Below, piece after piece: positions 1 to 9,100 of a stretch of 10,513 nt of DNA (position 1 is the first letter of the stretch; each line of letters starts with the position of its first letter). The DNA is from Phycisphaerae bacterium SM23_33. Its GTDB lineage: Bacteria; Planctomycetota; Phycisphaerae; SM23-33. The stretch spans positions 1 through 10,513 of the forward strand of contig LJUF01000168.1 of assembly GCA_001303665.1 (NCBI GenBank), in the 5' to 3' direction. The notes under the pieces are model-generated. The model did not search any database, was not told the DNA's origin, and worked only from the letters and a program-made list of their open reading frames with translations. The translations under genes and the position numbers were made by a program.

Positions 1-113
1 CAACGGCTGCGGCCGTGGCCAGGTATCTCAACCGGCTGTCCGACCTTCTTTTCGCGCTGGCGCGCAAGGCCAATCGCGACGGCAACGTCCGCGAGTCCAC
101 CTGGAAACCGTGA
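1..113 (+). CDS. C-terminal end of PduO-type cob(I)alamin adenosyltransferase (partial)
   Basis: Only the last 36 residues are inside the window, read in the frame that starts at base 3 and stops at TGA 111-113. They contain YLNRLSDLLFALAR followed by an ending in TWKP. The helix motif YLNRLSDLLFxLAR near the C-terminus is a hallmark of PduO/MMAB-type ATP:cob(I)alamin adenosyltransferases, which transfer the 5'-deoxyadenosyl group of ATP to cob(I)alamin to make coenzyme B12. The normal family length is about 180-190 residues, so most of the gene lies to the left. It converges on purH with 28 bases between the stop codons, so the two are not co-transcribed. The assignment rests on this short motif alone. 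It implies that the organism uses adenosylcobalamin. Confidence 0.83.
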   Translation, partial: TAAAVARYLNRLSDLLFALARKANRDGNVRESTWKP

Positions 114-141
114 CAGGGCGCCGCCTGCCGCGCTTCGCGCT

Positions 142-1764
<1,623 letters not shown>

Positions 1765-1931
1765 GAATGTAGTCCCTTTCAGCTAATGGGCCTTCGGAAA
1801 AGTCTGCACGGCCAAGAGACCTCCGGCCGGGCAATTCGTGGAATGATCCGTCAGAACTCGCCCGGACCGAACTCGAAGACCGTTGAAGTATTGTTGCAGG
1901 TGACTCAGACCGCGGCCCTCGCCCGCCCCCG

Positions 1932-3140
1932 TCAGTCCTTCAACATGAACTCCGTCAGTTTCTCCTCCGAGACGGGCCGGATGCAGGCCAGCTTGCCGTC
2001 CGCGGCGCCGGCGAAGATGACCGGCTTGTCGGCATTGGCCACGAACAGGTCCAGGCCGTTCATGGGCAACGACAACTCCACCTGGCCCAATGACTCGTTC
2101 ACCATCAACAGCTGCCTGCCGGCGTTCAGGACGAAGACGTGCGGCTCGGCGGCGGCGACAACCACCCGCCCGTCCGGCAGGTCCCATCGTTTTCGCCCGG
2201 AGGCCACGTCCACGGCATAGAAGCGGTCCTTGTCGGCGCACAGGAACAGGCTGCGGGTGCCCAGCTGCACCGGCTGCCGCAGCGGTCCCTGGGCGCGGAA
2301 CGCCCACAACTGGGCGCCGGTGAGCAGGTCGTAGGCGTACAGCCTGTAATCGTGGCTGCCGACGAAGCAGCCGCGGGCGTCCACCGCGAAGTCCGCCGTG
2401 ATCGGCCCGTCGGTCCGCTCCAGCCAGAGGCGGCGGTTGGCCGAGGCCTGGGGGTTAACGGCGTACAGGTTTCCGTCCTGGCTGCCAACGTACAGGCGCC
2501 CCTTGAAGAGCACGGGCCTGGCCGAAATCATGTCCCCCGTGGACATGGTCCAGTCGTTGAGGCCCTCGCTGAGCCGCACCGCGTGGTACCACCCCTTCAC
2601 CGAGCCGACGTAGAAGCGCAGGCCGTCGCTGCTGCCCGGGGAGGTGACCGCGAAGTCGAAGTCCAGCTTCCGCATGAGCCCGCCGGTGTCGCGATTAAAC
2701 AGCAGCGCGTAGCTGCCCGTGTTGATGATGACGCCCTTGAACGGCGTGACCCTGGCCAGGTCGGGCGGGTTCAGCAGGGCGGCGATTCCGCCGGCCTCCG
2801 GGAGCAGGACGTCGTCGGCGTGGCAGGGGGCGAAGACCTTTTGCGCCGGCCCGGGCAATTCGTAACACCACTTGTACCGCCCCCGCACCGCGTCCACCGC
2901 CAGCAGCCGGTTGCTCGAGGTCAGGGCGTAGATGTTCTCGTCCAGCCGCCAGATCTGGCGAACCTGCTCTGCCTGCTCCAGAGGCAGTTGGGACTTCCAA
3001 TAGTACTCCAGGGAGGCCTTGGCCAGCACCTCGGGCCCGACCACGCCGGTCCAATCTCCCTCGGCGCTCGGGGGCTGCCCACAGCCGGCTAGGAGCGCCA
3101 AAGCCAATCCGAGGCCCGCCAGTTTGCCCACACACCTCAT
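1932..3140 (-). CDS. Lipoprotein with PQQ-like beta-propeller repeats
   Basis: A 402-residue exported protein. The chosen ATG at 3140 gives a lipoprotein signal: MRCVGK, a hydrophobic stretch LAGLGLALALLAG and a lipobox LLAGC with lipidated Cys20. AGGAG lies seven bases upstream (3148-3152); the frame stays open to a further ATG at 3212, but that would add 24 residues ahead of a good signal peptide. The rest is built of repeats of about 40 residues with the strand pattern of PQQ/BamB-type propeller blades, for example YALTSSNRLLAVD (71-83), RLYVGSQDGNLYAVN (215-229), FVGSHDYRLYAYD (259-271) and LFLCADKDRFYAVD (298-311), often followed by G-x-x-x-W. I count about seven blades, enough for a closed propeller. 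Such proteins act as scaffolds or bind ligands in the envelope; nothing here shows PQQ binding or dehydrogenase activity. It lies between the 92-residue gene and purH, with no functional link evident. Confidence 0.85.
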   Translation of the reverse strand: MRCVGKLAGLGLALALLAGCGQPPSAEGDWTGVVGPEVLAKASLEYYWKSQLPLEQAEQVRQIWRLDENIYALTSSNRLLAVDAVRGRYKWCYELPGPAQKVFAPCHADDVLLPEAGGIAALLNPPDLARVTPFKGVIINTGSYALLFNRDTGGLMRKLDFDFAVTSPGSSDGLRFYVGSVKGWYHAVRLSEGLNDWTMSTGDMISARPVLFKGRLYVGSQDGNLYAVNPQASANRRLWLERTDGPITADFAVDARGCFVGSHDYRLYAYDLLTGAQLWAFRAQGPLRQPVQLGTRSLFLCADKDRFYAVDVASGRKRWDLPDGRVVVAAAEPHVFVLNAGRQLLMVNESLGQVELSLPMNGLDLFVANADKPVIFAGAADGKLACIRPVSEEKLTEFMLKD

Positions 3141-3285
3141 GCGACTTCTCCTGTAAGGGCCGGTCACGCCCGCACCCCCCAGGACCCGCCCGGACAGTCG
3201 CCTCTCGGCCATGCAACCGACTCAAGGTTCCAACGCCAGCACGACCACCATCGCGGCCGGCCAGGACAGCCATCTATGTATGGAT

Positions 3286-3564
3286 TCAGTGCATCTGCAC
3301 GTGGTCGCCCAGGTCCACGTCGTAGTCTTTTTCGAAGGCCCGCAGCCGTTCGATACGTTCCAGGTCCTCGCCGATCCGGTTCACCAGCTTAAAGATGTAC
3401 GGCCGGCCATCCAGGCGGGCCCGCAGGTCCGCCACCATGTCGTCCCAACTGCCGTCGTAAAGCTCGCGCTTCAGCACCACGAGCATGCGCTCCTCGGGGG
3501 TGAGGCGCCGGACGAAACGCTTCACCTCGCGGTCTTGCTTCTTGTCGCCTCGGGCGGAAGTCAC
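3286..3564 (-). CDS. Small hypothetical protein, 92 residues, charged and helical
   Basis: I do not recognise a named family. The product is rich in Lys, Arg, Asp and Glu, has no signal peptide or membrane segment, and should be a cytoplasmic helical protein. A central stretch, LTPEERMLVVLKRELYDGSW at about residues 21-40, has the look of a conserved core, followed by DLRARLDGRPYIFKL and a charged helix IGEDLERIERLRAF. The start is GTG at 3564, giving MTSARGDKK; GAGGA at 3572-3576 lies seven bases upstream. The longer frame to 3648 would add an Arg/Trp-rich leader with no ribosome site and is less likely. A sigma70-like promoter lies about 115 bases upstream at 3679-3707. The lipoprotein gene follows after 145 bases and may be transcribed with it. 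Confidence 0.72.
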   Translation of the reverse strand: MTSARGDKKQDREVKRFVRRLTPEERMLVVLKRELYDGSWDDMVADLRARLDGRPYIFKLVNRIGEDLERIERLRAFEKDYDVDLGDHVQMH

Positions 3565-3678
3565 AGGCGGATCCTCGCGTGACCGGGCGGAACCGCACGC
3601 AACCGCCAAACGGCCCCAAACAGGCCTCCAGGCCCCCCGCCGCAACACCTGGAGCCCCGCCGACCTTGCCGGGGCTAT

Positions 3679-3707
3679 ACTCTAGGTGGGCGAGCCGTCA
3701 GCGTCAA
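3679..3707 (-). promoter_or_regulatory. Sigma70-type promoter candidate for the 92-residue gene
   Basis: On the minus strand TTGACG (3702-3707, five of six matches to TTGACA) is followed by exactly 17 bases and then TAGAGT (3679-3684, four of six matches to TATAAT). The expected start of transcription is near 3672, giving a leader of about 105 bases before GTG 3564. It is the best -35/-10 pair I found in the window. Position upstream of a gene and optimal spacing support it; the weak -10 box and unknown sigma preference of the organism limit confidence. Confidence 0.5.
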
Positions 3708-3772
3708 CAAAACTTCCGCCGCCGTCGCCCGGCGGGGTCCAATCCGGCCGGGCTCTGCCGCGCCCGGGATCG

Positions 3773-3790
3773 CCTGCGGACAGCCGCAGG
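3773..3790 (+). promoter_or_regulatory. Perfect hairpin/dyad in the leader of the secreted coiled-coil gene
   Basis: CCTGCGG-ACAG-CCGCAGG forms a perfect 7-base-pair stem with a four-base loop, 73 bases before ATG 3864. As RNA it would be a stable hairpin; as DNA it could be an operator for a dimeric regulator. It is followed by TTCTC, too short a T run for an ordinary intrinsic terminator. In such GC-rich sequence chance dyads are common, so function is unproven. Confidence 0.35.
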
Positions 3791-3863
3791 TTCTCAGGAC
3801 TGCCGGGCGTTTCCTGCCGATAAGGTTTACTGGCAACAGAGGGGACCTGAAGAAAGGATCGTC

Positions 3864-5024
3864 ATGACATCCTCGCCGGCACGCCGTCGACCGCGGCGCC
3901 TCCAGCCGCTGCTGGCCGCGATGCTTGCCGTTGTCGCCTGCCCGGGAACCGCCCCGGCCCAGAGCGAGAGCATCGTGTACTACCAGGTGAGCTACGGCAA
4001 CGGCACGATCCGCGACCTCAGCACCGTCCCGACCACCAACAAGGGCATCGAAAAGGTCCTTCGCATCAGCCGGATTGAAGGGCCTGATTCCGGTCTGTCC
4101 ATCCTTTCCACCAGTGGCCGCGGCGGAACCTTCATCAAGACCGGCCGGACAGTATCCCGAGAACTCCGCTGGGACGGACGGGCCTGGGTGGGCGAGGCGG
4201 ACCTCGGGAAAGCCCCCGGGCCCACAGCCAGCCACCCCGCCGACCCCAGCCGACAGAAGCGGCGGCAGGAACTCATCCGCCAGCTCCAGGATACGCTCAA
4301 GGCCGAGCAGCAGCACCAGCAGATCTCCGAAAAGGCCATCATCCAGGCCGCCGAGCTGCTGGCAAAGGCCAAGGGCACCGATGGCGAAAAGCCGGCCATG
4401 CTGCTGCTGGAAAGGGCCCAGGCCGCCCGCCAGGAAAGTCTCGAAAGGACCCTGAATCTGGAGAGGCTGCTTTCCGAACTCACGACCAGGCAGGCCGGGC
4501 CGCCCGGCAGCGAAACGGGCAAGGTGACTCCCGCCGGGCCCGGCCGGCTGGCCAAAGGCGACTTCGGCGTGGTCCGCCCGATCGCGGGTCGGCGCGTCCT
4601 GCCGCATCGCGTGCAGGTGTGGCCGCTGCCGCCGGGACGGGGCCGGAGGAACTACACCGTGGCCATGGCCCATCCGGAGGCGGGGCCGGTCGGGGCATTC
4701 CACTACGTGGCCTATTCCGACGCCGACGGCGACGGCGTGCCGGACACGCTCATCGCCCGCTCCCCGCCGGCCGTCGCCCGCACTCCCGGCGGATGGACCC
4801 GCTGGGACTTCGAGACCGCCGCCGAAACCGTCTTCATCGGCAACGCCTGGTCGCAGGACGACGCCGTGCACTACTACGGCACGGGCGACGACGCGCCGCA
4901 CAACTGGCAAGGACCGGGCACGGATGTGTACGTCTCGGGCTGGCCCGGCGGGCCCTTCCACAAGTGGGGCCGGCCGTACCTCACCAACATCCGCGTCCAC
5001 GTGGGCAAGCAGATCCCGGACTGA
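3864..5024 (+). CDS. Secreted coiled-coil protein with a calcium-type DxDxDG loop, function unknown
   Basis: The 386-residue product starts at ATG 3864, five bases after AAAGGA (3853-3858). The N-terminus is a classic Sec signal: a run of Arg at 7-12, a hydrophobic core LLAAMLAVVACPG and an AxA site giving likely cleavage after Ala32. Residues 35-115 form a compact domain with many Gly and Ser. Residues about 129-210, rich in Gln, Lys, Glu, Leu and Ala, should form a coiled coil. The C-terminal domain (about 230-386) is rich in aromatic residues and contains DADGDGVPD at 286-294, spaced like thrombospondin-3 or EF-hand-like calcium loops. I do not recognise the family. An extracellular or periplasmic structural or binding role is plausible. 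It stands alone on the plus strand and converges on the radical SAM gene with 21 bases between them. Confidence 0.78.
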   Translation: MTSSPARRRPRRLQPLLAAMLAVVACPGTAPAQSESIVYYQVSYGNGTIRDLSTVPTTNKGIEKVLRISRIEGPDSGLSILSTSGRGGTFIKTGRTVSRELRWDGRAWVGEADLGKAPGPTASHPADPSRQKRRQELIRQLQDTLKAEQQHQQISEKAIIQAAELLAKAKGTDGEKPAMLLLERAQAARQESLERTLNLERLLSELTTRQAGPPGSETGKVTPAGPGRLAKGDFGVVRPIAGRRVLPHRVQVWPLPPGRGRRNYTVAMAHPEAGPVGAFHYVAYSDADGDGVPDTLIARSPPAVARTPGGWTRWDFETAAETVFIGNAWSQDDAVHYYGTGDDAPHNWQGPGTDVYVSGWPGGPFHKWGRPYLTNIRVHVGKQIPD

Positions 5025-5047
5025 GCCGGCCCCCACCGCCGCCGGCT
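5024..5047. terminator. Short hairpin between convergent genes, possible bidirectional terminator
   Basis: AGCCGGC (5024-5030) and GCCGGCT (5041-5047) form a 7-base-pair stem around a ten-base loop, exactly between the stop codons of the secreted protein gene and the radical SAM gene. The position fits a terminator shared by both. There is no T run on either side, so it would not be a canonical intrinsic terminator. Confidence 0.3.
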
Positions 5048-6071
5048 ACCCGTCCGAGGCGGCGCCGCGGTCGAAAAGCAGGGTCGGCAGCGACTTCAGC
5101 AGCCCCGCGGGATGGTACAGGCTTTCGATCTCCCCGCGGCAGTTGTACCAGCACCCCTGGCAGGTGTTGCCGCGGGCGGCCTGGCGCAGCCGGCGCTGCA
5201 CCACGCCCACCCCGTCGCGGTACAGGTTGGCCACGGGCCGGCCGCGGCGCTCCACGCAGATGGACACGTCGCCGGTCTCGTCGATGTTGAAGAAGGCCCG
5301 GCCGGCGCGGCAGTGCGGCACCCCGCCGGCCAGAAACGCATCGAACCGGTCGAGGTAGTAGGGGTTGGACAGGAAGTTTCGGAACCGGCCGTGCAGTGCC
5401 AGCAGCCGGCCCGACACCTGCCCGTCCCGGTGCACGTAGGCGGGCGAGCCGGTCTTGAGCCGCCCGTACGGCTGCACCATGAAATACGCCTTCCGCCGCC
5501 GGGCCATGGCCAGCAGCTCCTCCATCTGCCCGGCGTTGTCGTCCATGAGCACGGCGATGACGTTGACCCGCTGCCAGCGGTGCACCCGGGCCTGGGAAAG
5601 CATCTCCACCGCCCGCCAGGCCTGCTCCCAGGCCCCGGCCACACCGCGGCGGGCGTCGTGCCGGGCCGGGTCGGCGTAGTCGATGCTCACCGACACGCCC
5701 CAGCAGCCGGCCCGCATGATGTCGCGGGCGACCTCGGGCGTGACCAGCCAGCCGTTGGTGGTCAGGAAGGGGAAGTGATACCGGCCCACGGCGGCGACGA
5801 TCTCAGGGATGTCGCTCCGCAGCAGCGGCTCCCCGCCGGCCAGGCTGATCAGCAGCGTCCCCATCCCCGCCAACTTTTGCGAGCCGTCGGCGTAGGCCGA
5901 TGCCGGCGGCTCGTCCTCGGGCCGGGCCGCCAGGGCCCAGTAGTTGCAGAAGCGGCAGCGGAAATTGCAGCGGTACGTCACCTGCCAGGCGCACCAGACG
6001 GGGTGCCGGCCCGCCCACGCCCGAACCAGCCGCCACTTCTTCTGCACCGGGCTGAACGTCGAATCCGTCAT
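5046..6071 (-). CDS. Radical SAM protein with SPASM-like C-terminal cysteines
   Basis: A 341-residue cytoplasmic protein. CNFRCRFC at 35-42 is the CX3CX2C motif that holds the catalytic 4Fe-4S cluster and S-adenosylmethionine; GGEP at 79-82 is the matching SAM-binding motif, and TTNGWLV (104-110) and SVSID (127-131) are later barrel strands typical of the superfamily. The C-terminal part has C254, then G267 and C272 in the SPASM spacing CX9-15GX4C, then CQGCWYNC (C304, C307, C311). A full SPASM domain has a CX2CX5CX3C end, so this one is short and probably binds one auxiliary cluster or a reduced set. The substrate cannot be read; relatives modify peptides, proteins or small molecules. ATG 6071 is fixed by an in-frame TAG just upstream (6075-6077). 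No Shine-Dalgarno sequence precedes it. It lies 122 bases after the DUF5107-TPR gene. No precursor-peptide gene is seen nearby. Confidence 0.9.
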   Translation of the reverse strand: MTDSTFSPVQKKWRLVRAWAGRHPVWCAWQVTYRCNFRCRFCNYWALAARPEDEPPASAYADGSQKLAGMGTLLISLAGGEPLLRSDIPEIVAAVGRYHFPFLTTNGWLVTPEVARDIMRAGCWGVSVSIDYADPARHDARRGVAGAWEQAWRAVEMLSQARVHRWQRVNVIAVLMDDNAGQMEELLAMARRRKAYFMVQPYGRLKTGSPAYVHRDGQVSGRLLALHGRFRNFLSNPYYLDRFDAFLAGGVPHCRAGRAFFNIDETGDVSICVERRGRPVANLYRDGVGVVQRRLRQAARGNTCQGCWYNCRGEIESLYHPAGLLKSLPTLLFDRGAASDG

Positions 6072-6084
6072 GGGCTACCGGCGA

Positions 6085-6114
6085 AGTGTATGGCATCGCC
6101 CCCAGAGGATTCAA
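6085..6114 (-). promoter_or_regulatory. Promoter candidate directly before the radical SAM gene
   Basis: TTGAAT (6109-6114, four of six) and TACACT (6085-6090, four of six) on the minus strand are 18 bases apart. Transcription would begin near 6078, leaving about seven bases before ATG 6071. That would give an essentially leaderless message, which agrees with the missing ribosome site. The boxes are only moderate matches. Confidence 0.35.
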
Positions 6115-6193
6115 GCCGCCCACCGTCGACCCGGGCCGCCGCCCCGCCCCGGCGCCTCTGCCGGCTCGAACGAAGCCAAGCGCGTTTGCGGGA

Positions 6194-9100
6194 TCAGGGC
6201 AGCTCGGCCAGCATGGTCTGGGCGCCGAGATGGTCGGGGCGAAGTCGCAGGGCCTCCTGGAATTCCCGCCTGGCCGCTTCGGGATCGCCCTTGCCCAGCA
6301 GGCCCAGGCCCAGCAGGTAATGGCCGTCGGCTTTGCCCACCGGCCTGTCCCGGCGCGTGCTGAACTTCTGGAAGAAGTCCGCCTCGGGCCCGGCGGTGAG
6401 CATGTCCCGGCCAAGCTGAATCAGTTCATCAAAACGGGTGGCGGCTTCGGCCTCCTGGCCGAGCTTTCGACAGGCCAGTCCCTGGTAATAGGAAAGATAC
6501 GTTCCCATCTTTTTCTTCTGCACGGCCTGCTGGAAGGCGGCCCGGGCCTTCTCGCCGTCGCCCAGGGCCTCGCAGGCCGTTCCAATGAGGTACCAGACCT
6601 CCGCCGCCCTGCCGCCGTCATGGGGCTGGCCGAACTCCAGGTGAGGCGGATATTCCGAGGCCGCCTCGTATTCGGCCAGCGCCTTAGGGTATCTGCCGGC
6701 GGCGAACAGCCCCCGGCCCTTGAGCAGGTGGGCGTCCACGTAGGCGTCGTGCGCGGCCCGCTCGGCGCCTTCCCAGACGCGAAAATGATGCTTCTCGAGC
6801 AGCCGGACGGCCCGATCGTACTGCCCCAGCAGAACATGCAGCTTGATCCGGCGGAGCAGGGAATCATCCCGCCTGGCGACGACCTCGTGGTTGTCCTCCA
6901 GCAGGGACAGCCGTTCCCGGGGGGAGACAGCTTCGGCCTCCAGGAGCTGGTCCAGTTCGGCGAAGAACCGCGGGTCCTGCCCGTTGCACTGGATGGCCCT
7001 TTTCAGGCTGGCAATGGCCCTGGCCTTGTCCGAGTCCGTTCGCGCATAGGCCAGGGCCAGGTTGCGGTGAACGATGGCGAAGGTATCGTCCAGCCGCCTG
7101 GATTCCTCCCAGGCGCGGACGGCATTCTCCGGCTGGAGGTCAAACAGGAGGTTGCCCAGGTAGTAAGGGGCGTGGCTGTCGGCGGGATTATTCTTCATCG
7201 CGCTGGAAAGCCAGCGGACCGATTCCAGGCGGAAGGGGAAGCAGTAATCCGTCGGCATCTGGCTGCCCAGCCGATAATGCTGCGAGGCCTTCGGTTCGTC
7301 CCCCTTGCTTTCCCAGTAATAGCCCAGGGCATAGTGAACCATCGGGTCGGCCGGGCCTGCCTGGCCGGTGCTGCCGAGCAAGCGCGCCAGGACGTCAATG
7401 GCCTCGTCCCACAGCCCGCAATTCTCATAGTCGCAGGCCAGCTCGAGGTAGGACTGGGCCTCGTCGCGCATCAGGGTCGTCAGCCTGGCCAGCTCCCGCT
7501 CGGCGCGCCCTTGTCGGCCCAGGCCCGCCTCCGCCAGGACCCGCTCGTTGCGCGCCCAGAAATCCAGGGGATCGATGGCCATGGTGCCCCAGGCCAAGGC
7601 GATGGCCTCCTCCGGACGCTGGGCCTTCCTCAGCAGCACGGTCTTGAGGTTCCTCGCCCTGGTGTTGAGGGCATTGCAGGAAAGCGACTGCTCGACGGAC
7701 TCCATCGCCCCGGTGAGGTCTCCCTGCTGAAGCGCTATTTCAGCCAGCACATAGTGACCTGCGGCACGCCAGGCGTGGCTCCAGGCCGCCTTGCTGAGGG
7801 CGTCGCGGGCGGCGGCGAAGTGGCCCTGGGCTTTCAGGGCCACGCCCAAATAGTACAGCGACTCGCCGTCCTTGGGGTGAGTATAGTTCCGGGTGAGCCG
7901 CTGGATGGCCGCCAGGAGCTTCTCTCGAGCTTGCCGGAACATCCCCCGCTTGCAGTACAGAACAGCCAGGGCCGTATTCGCCCGGGCGTCGCCGGGGTCC
8001 CTCTTCAAGGCCTCCTCGTAGTAGGGATACGGCTCCAGCGCCGAGCTGTGAAACTGCTCCAGCCGCAGGCCGGTCAGATACAGCTCTTCATTGGTTCTTA
8101 TCTCTTCAGGGCGGGACGGGGGCTGGACGGGCGCGGGCATGGGCCTGCGGCTGGGCTCGACCGGCCGATAGCTGATCAGTTCCCTCTTTGACGAGGACAG
8201 CAGGGCCGCCTTCAGATGCCGGGGCTTCACGCCGTGCGGAAGCGGCAGCTCCTTCACGAACGGCTTGTCGGGACCGATGGTCACTTTCTCCTGAAAGAGG
8301 TTGCTTTCGCCCGCCTGCAACACGGCCACCGCATCGCGGAACTCCGCCGTCGCGTTGAAGGCCAGCCGGGCGACGTTGCGTTCATCCACCACCAGGTTCA
8401 CGGCCGCGTCCCGATTGGCGTTCTTGACGCCGCCGAGCTGCCGGACGGGGTACCAGTATTGCGTGAGGGTCTTGGTCTCGTAGGGCTGGATCCAACTGTA
8501 GTCCGGCTGGTTGTCGGAGTATGCCCCGGCCATCAATTCCAGATACGGGCCGTCGGCGTCGGTGAGGATGTTGTCCCACATCCGGCCGGCGGGCCCGCTG
8601 CCGAAGGTGAAGAACTTCTTTCCGGGGACGGCGTGGTGGTCGGCGACGTGAAGGATACCGGCCTGCCTGCCGTGGTCGTAGCCGCCGAAGAAATCGTCCT
8701 CATGGTTCCAGGCGAAAATGGACAGCGGGCTGGGATGGTTTTTCCACCAGCTCACGTCCACGCCGGCGGAGTAGTCCACGCCAGCGTACGTCCCGTCGGC
8801 AATGGGCCAGCGGACAAACTCGCACTTGGCGTGCTGGGTCCCATACTCGGTGCCGGGGGGGAAGATCACCTGATAGTCGCCGTTCACGTGCACCGCCACG
8901 TTGGTGAAGCACAGGAACGAGTGCACGTACGGCGTGCGGTTGAAAATCCTGATGGTGACCTCCAGGCAGGACCTGCCCGGATGCAGCGTCAGGCCGACGA
9001 TCCACTTCATTCGATGCCGCAGCTCGATCTCCCCCAGCCAGAGTGTCTTGCTGCCGTCGAGGTTCTCGGCCAGGCGGTAATCCGCCGGCATGAACGTCGA

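Larger units (their letters stand above)
3565..3863. other. Divergent intergenic region (299 bases)
   Basis: This is the only non-coding stretch of any size, lying between the start codons of the minus-strand 92-residue gene and the plus-strand secreted protein. It holds a minus-strand promoter candidate (3679-3707), a perfect dyad on the plus-strand leader side (3773-3790), a weaker one at 3748-3767 (CCGGGC/GCCCGG, eight-base loop), and CTCCAGG/CCTGGAG (3626-3632 and 3648-3654) in the leader of the small gene. The frame of the plus-strand gene stays open across most of it, but that translation is Arg/Pro-rich and lacks any recognisable domain, so I treat it as non-coding. I found no convincing -35/-10 pair for the plus-strand gene; TATACT at 3676-3681 has no matching -35. 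Confidence 0.6.

Noticed and set aside
114..141. Possible terminator GCGC-TTC-GCGC between the adenosyltransferase and purH
   Set aside because: The stem is only four base pairs with just three T after it; too weak to call in GC-rich sequence.
1765..1931. Purine riboswitch or promoter before purH
   Set aside because: No conserved purine-aptamer core or paired loops are visible, and the best -10-like hexamers lack a -35 at proper spacing.
3579..3863. N-terminal extension of the secreted protein to ATG 3579
   Set aside because: It would bury the signal peptide behind 95 Arg/Pro-rich residues, and ATG 3864 has its own ribosome site.
3675..5036. A 453-codon minus-strand open frame opposite the secreted coiled-coil gene
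   Set aside because: The plus strand has a signal peptide, ribosome site and coherent domains. The minus-strand product is Gly/Ala/Arg-rich without features.
6149..6164. CCGGC/GCCGG hairpin downstream of the DUF5107-TPR gene
   Set aside because: Five base pairs of pure G/C with no T run; expected by chance here.
5112..6320. A 402-codon plus-strand open frame opposite the radical SAM gene
   Set aside because: Radical SAM motifs on the minus strand are unmistakable; this is antisense shadow.
6086..8191. A 701-codon plus-strand open frame opposite the TPR part of the DUF5107 gene
   Set aside because: The opposite strand encodes clear TPR repeats; the plus-strand product is low in recognisable structure and is a GC shadow.
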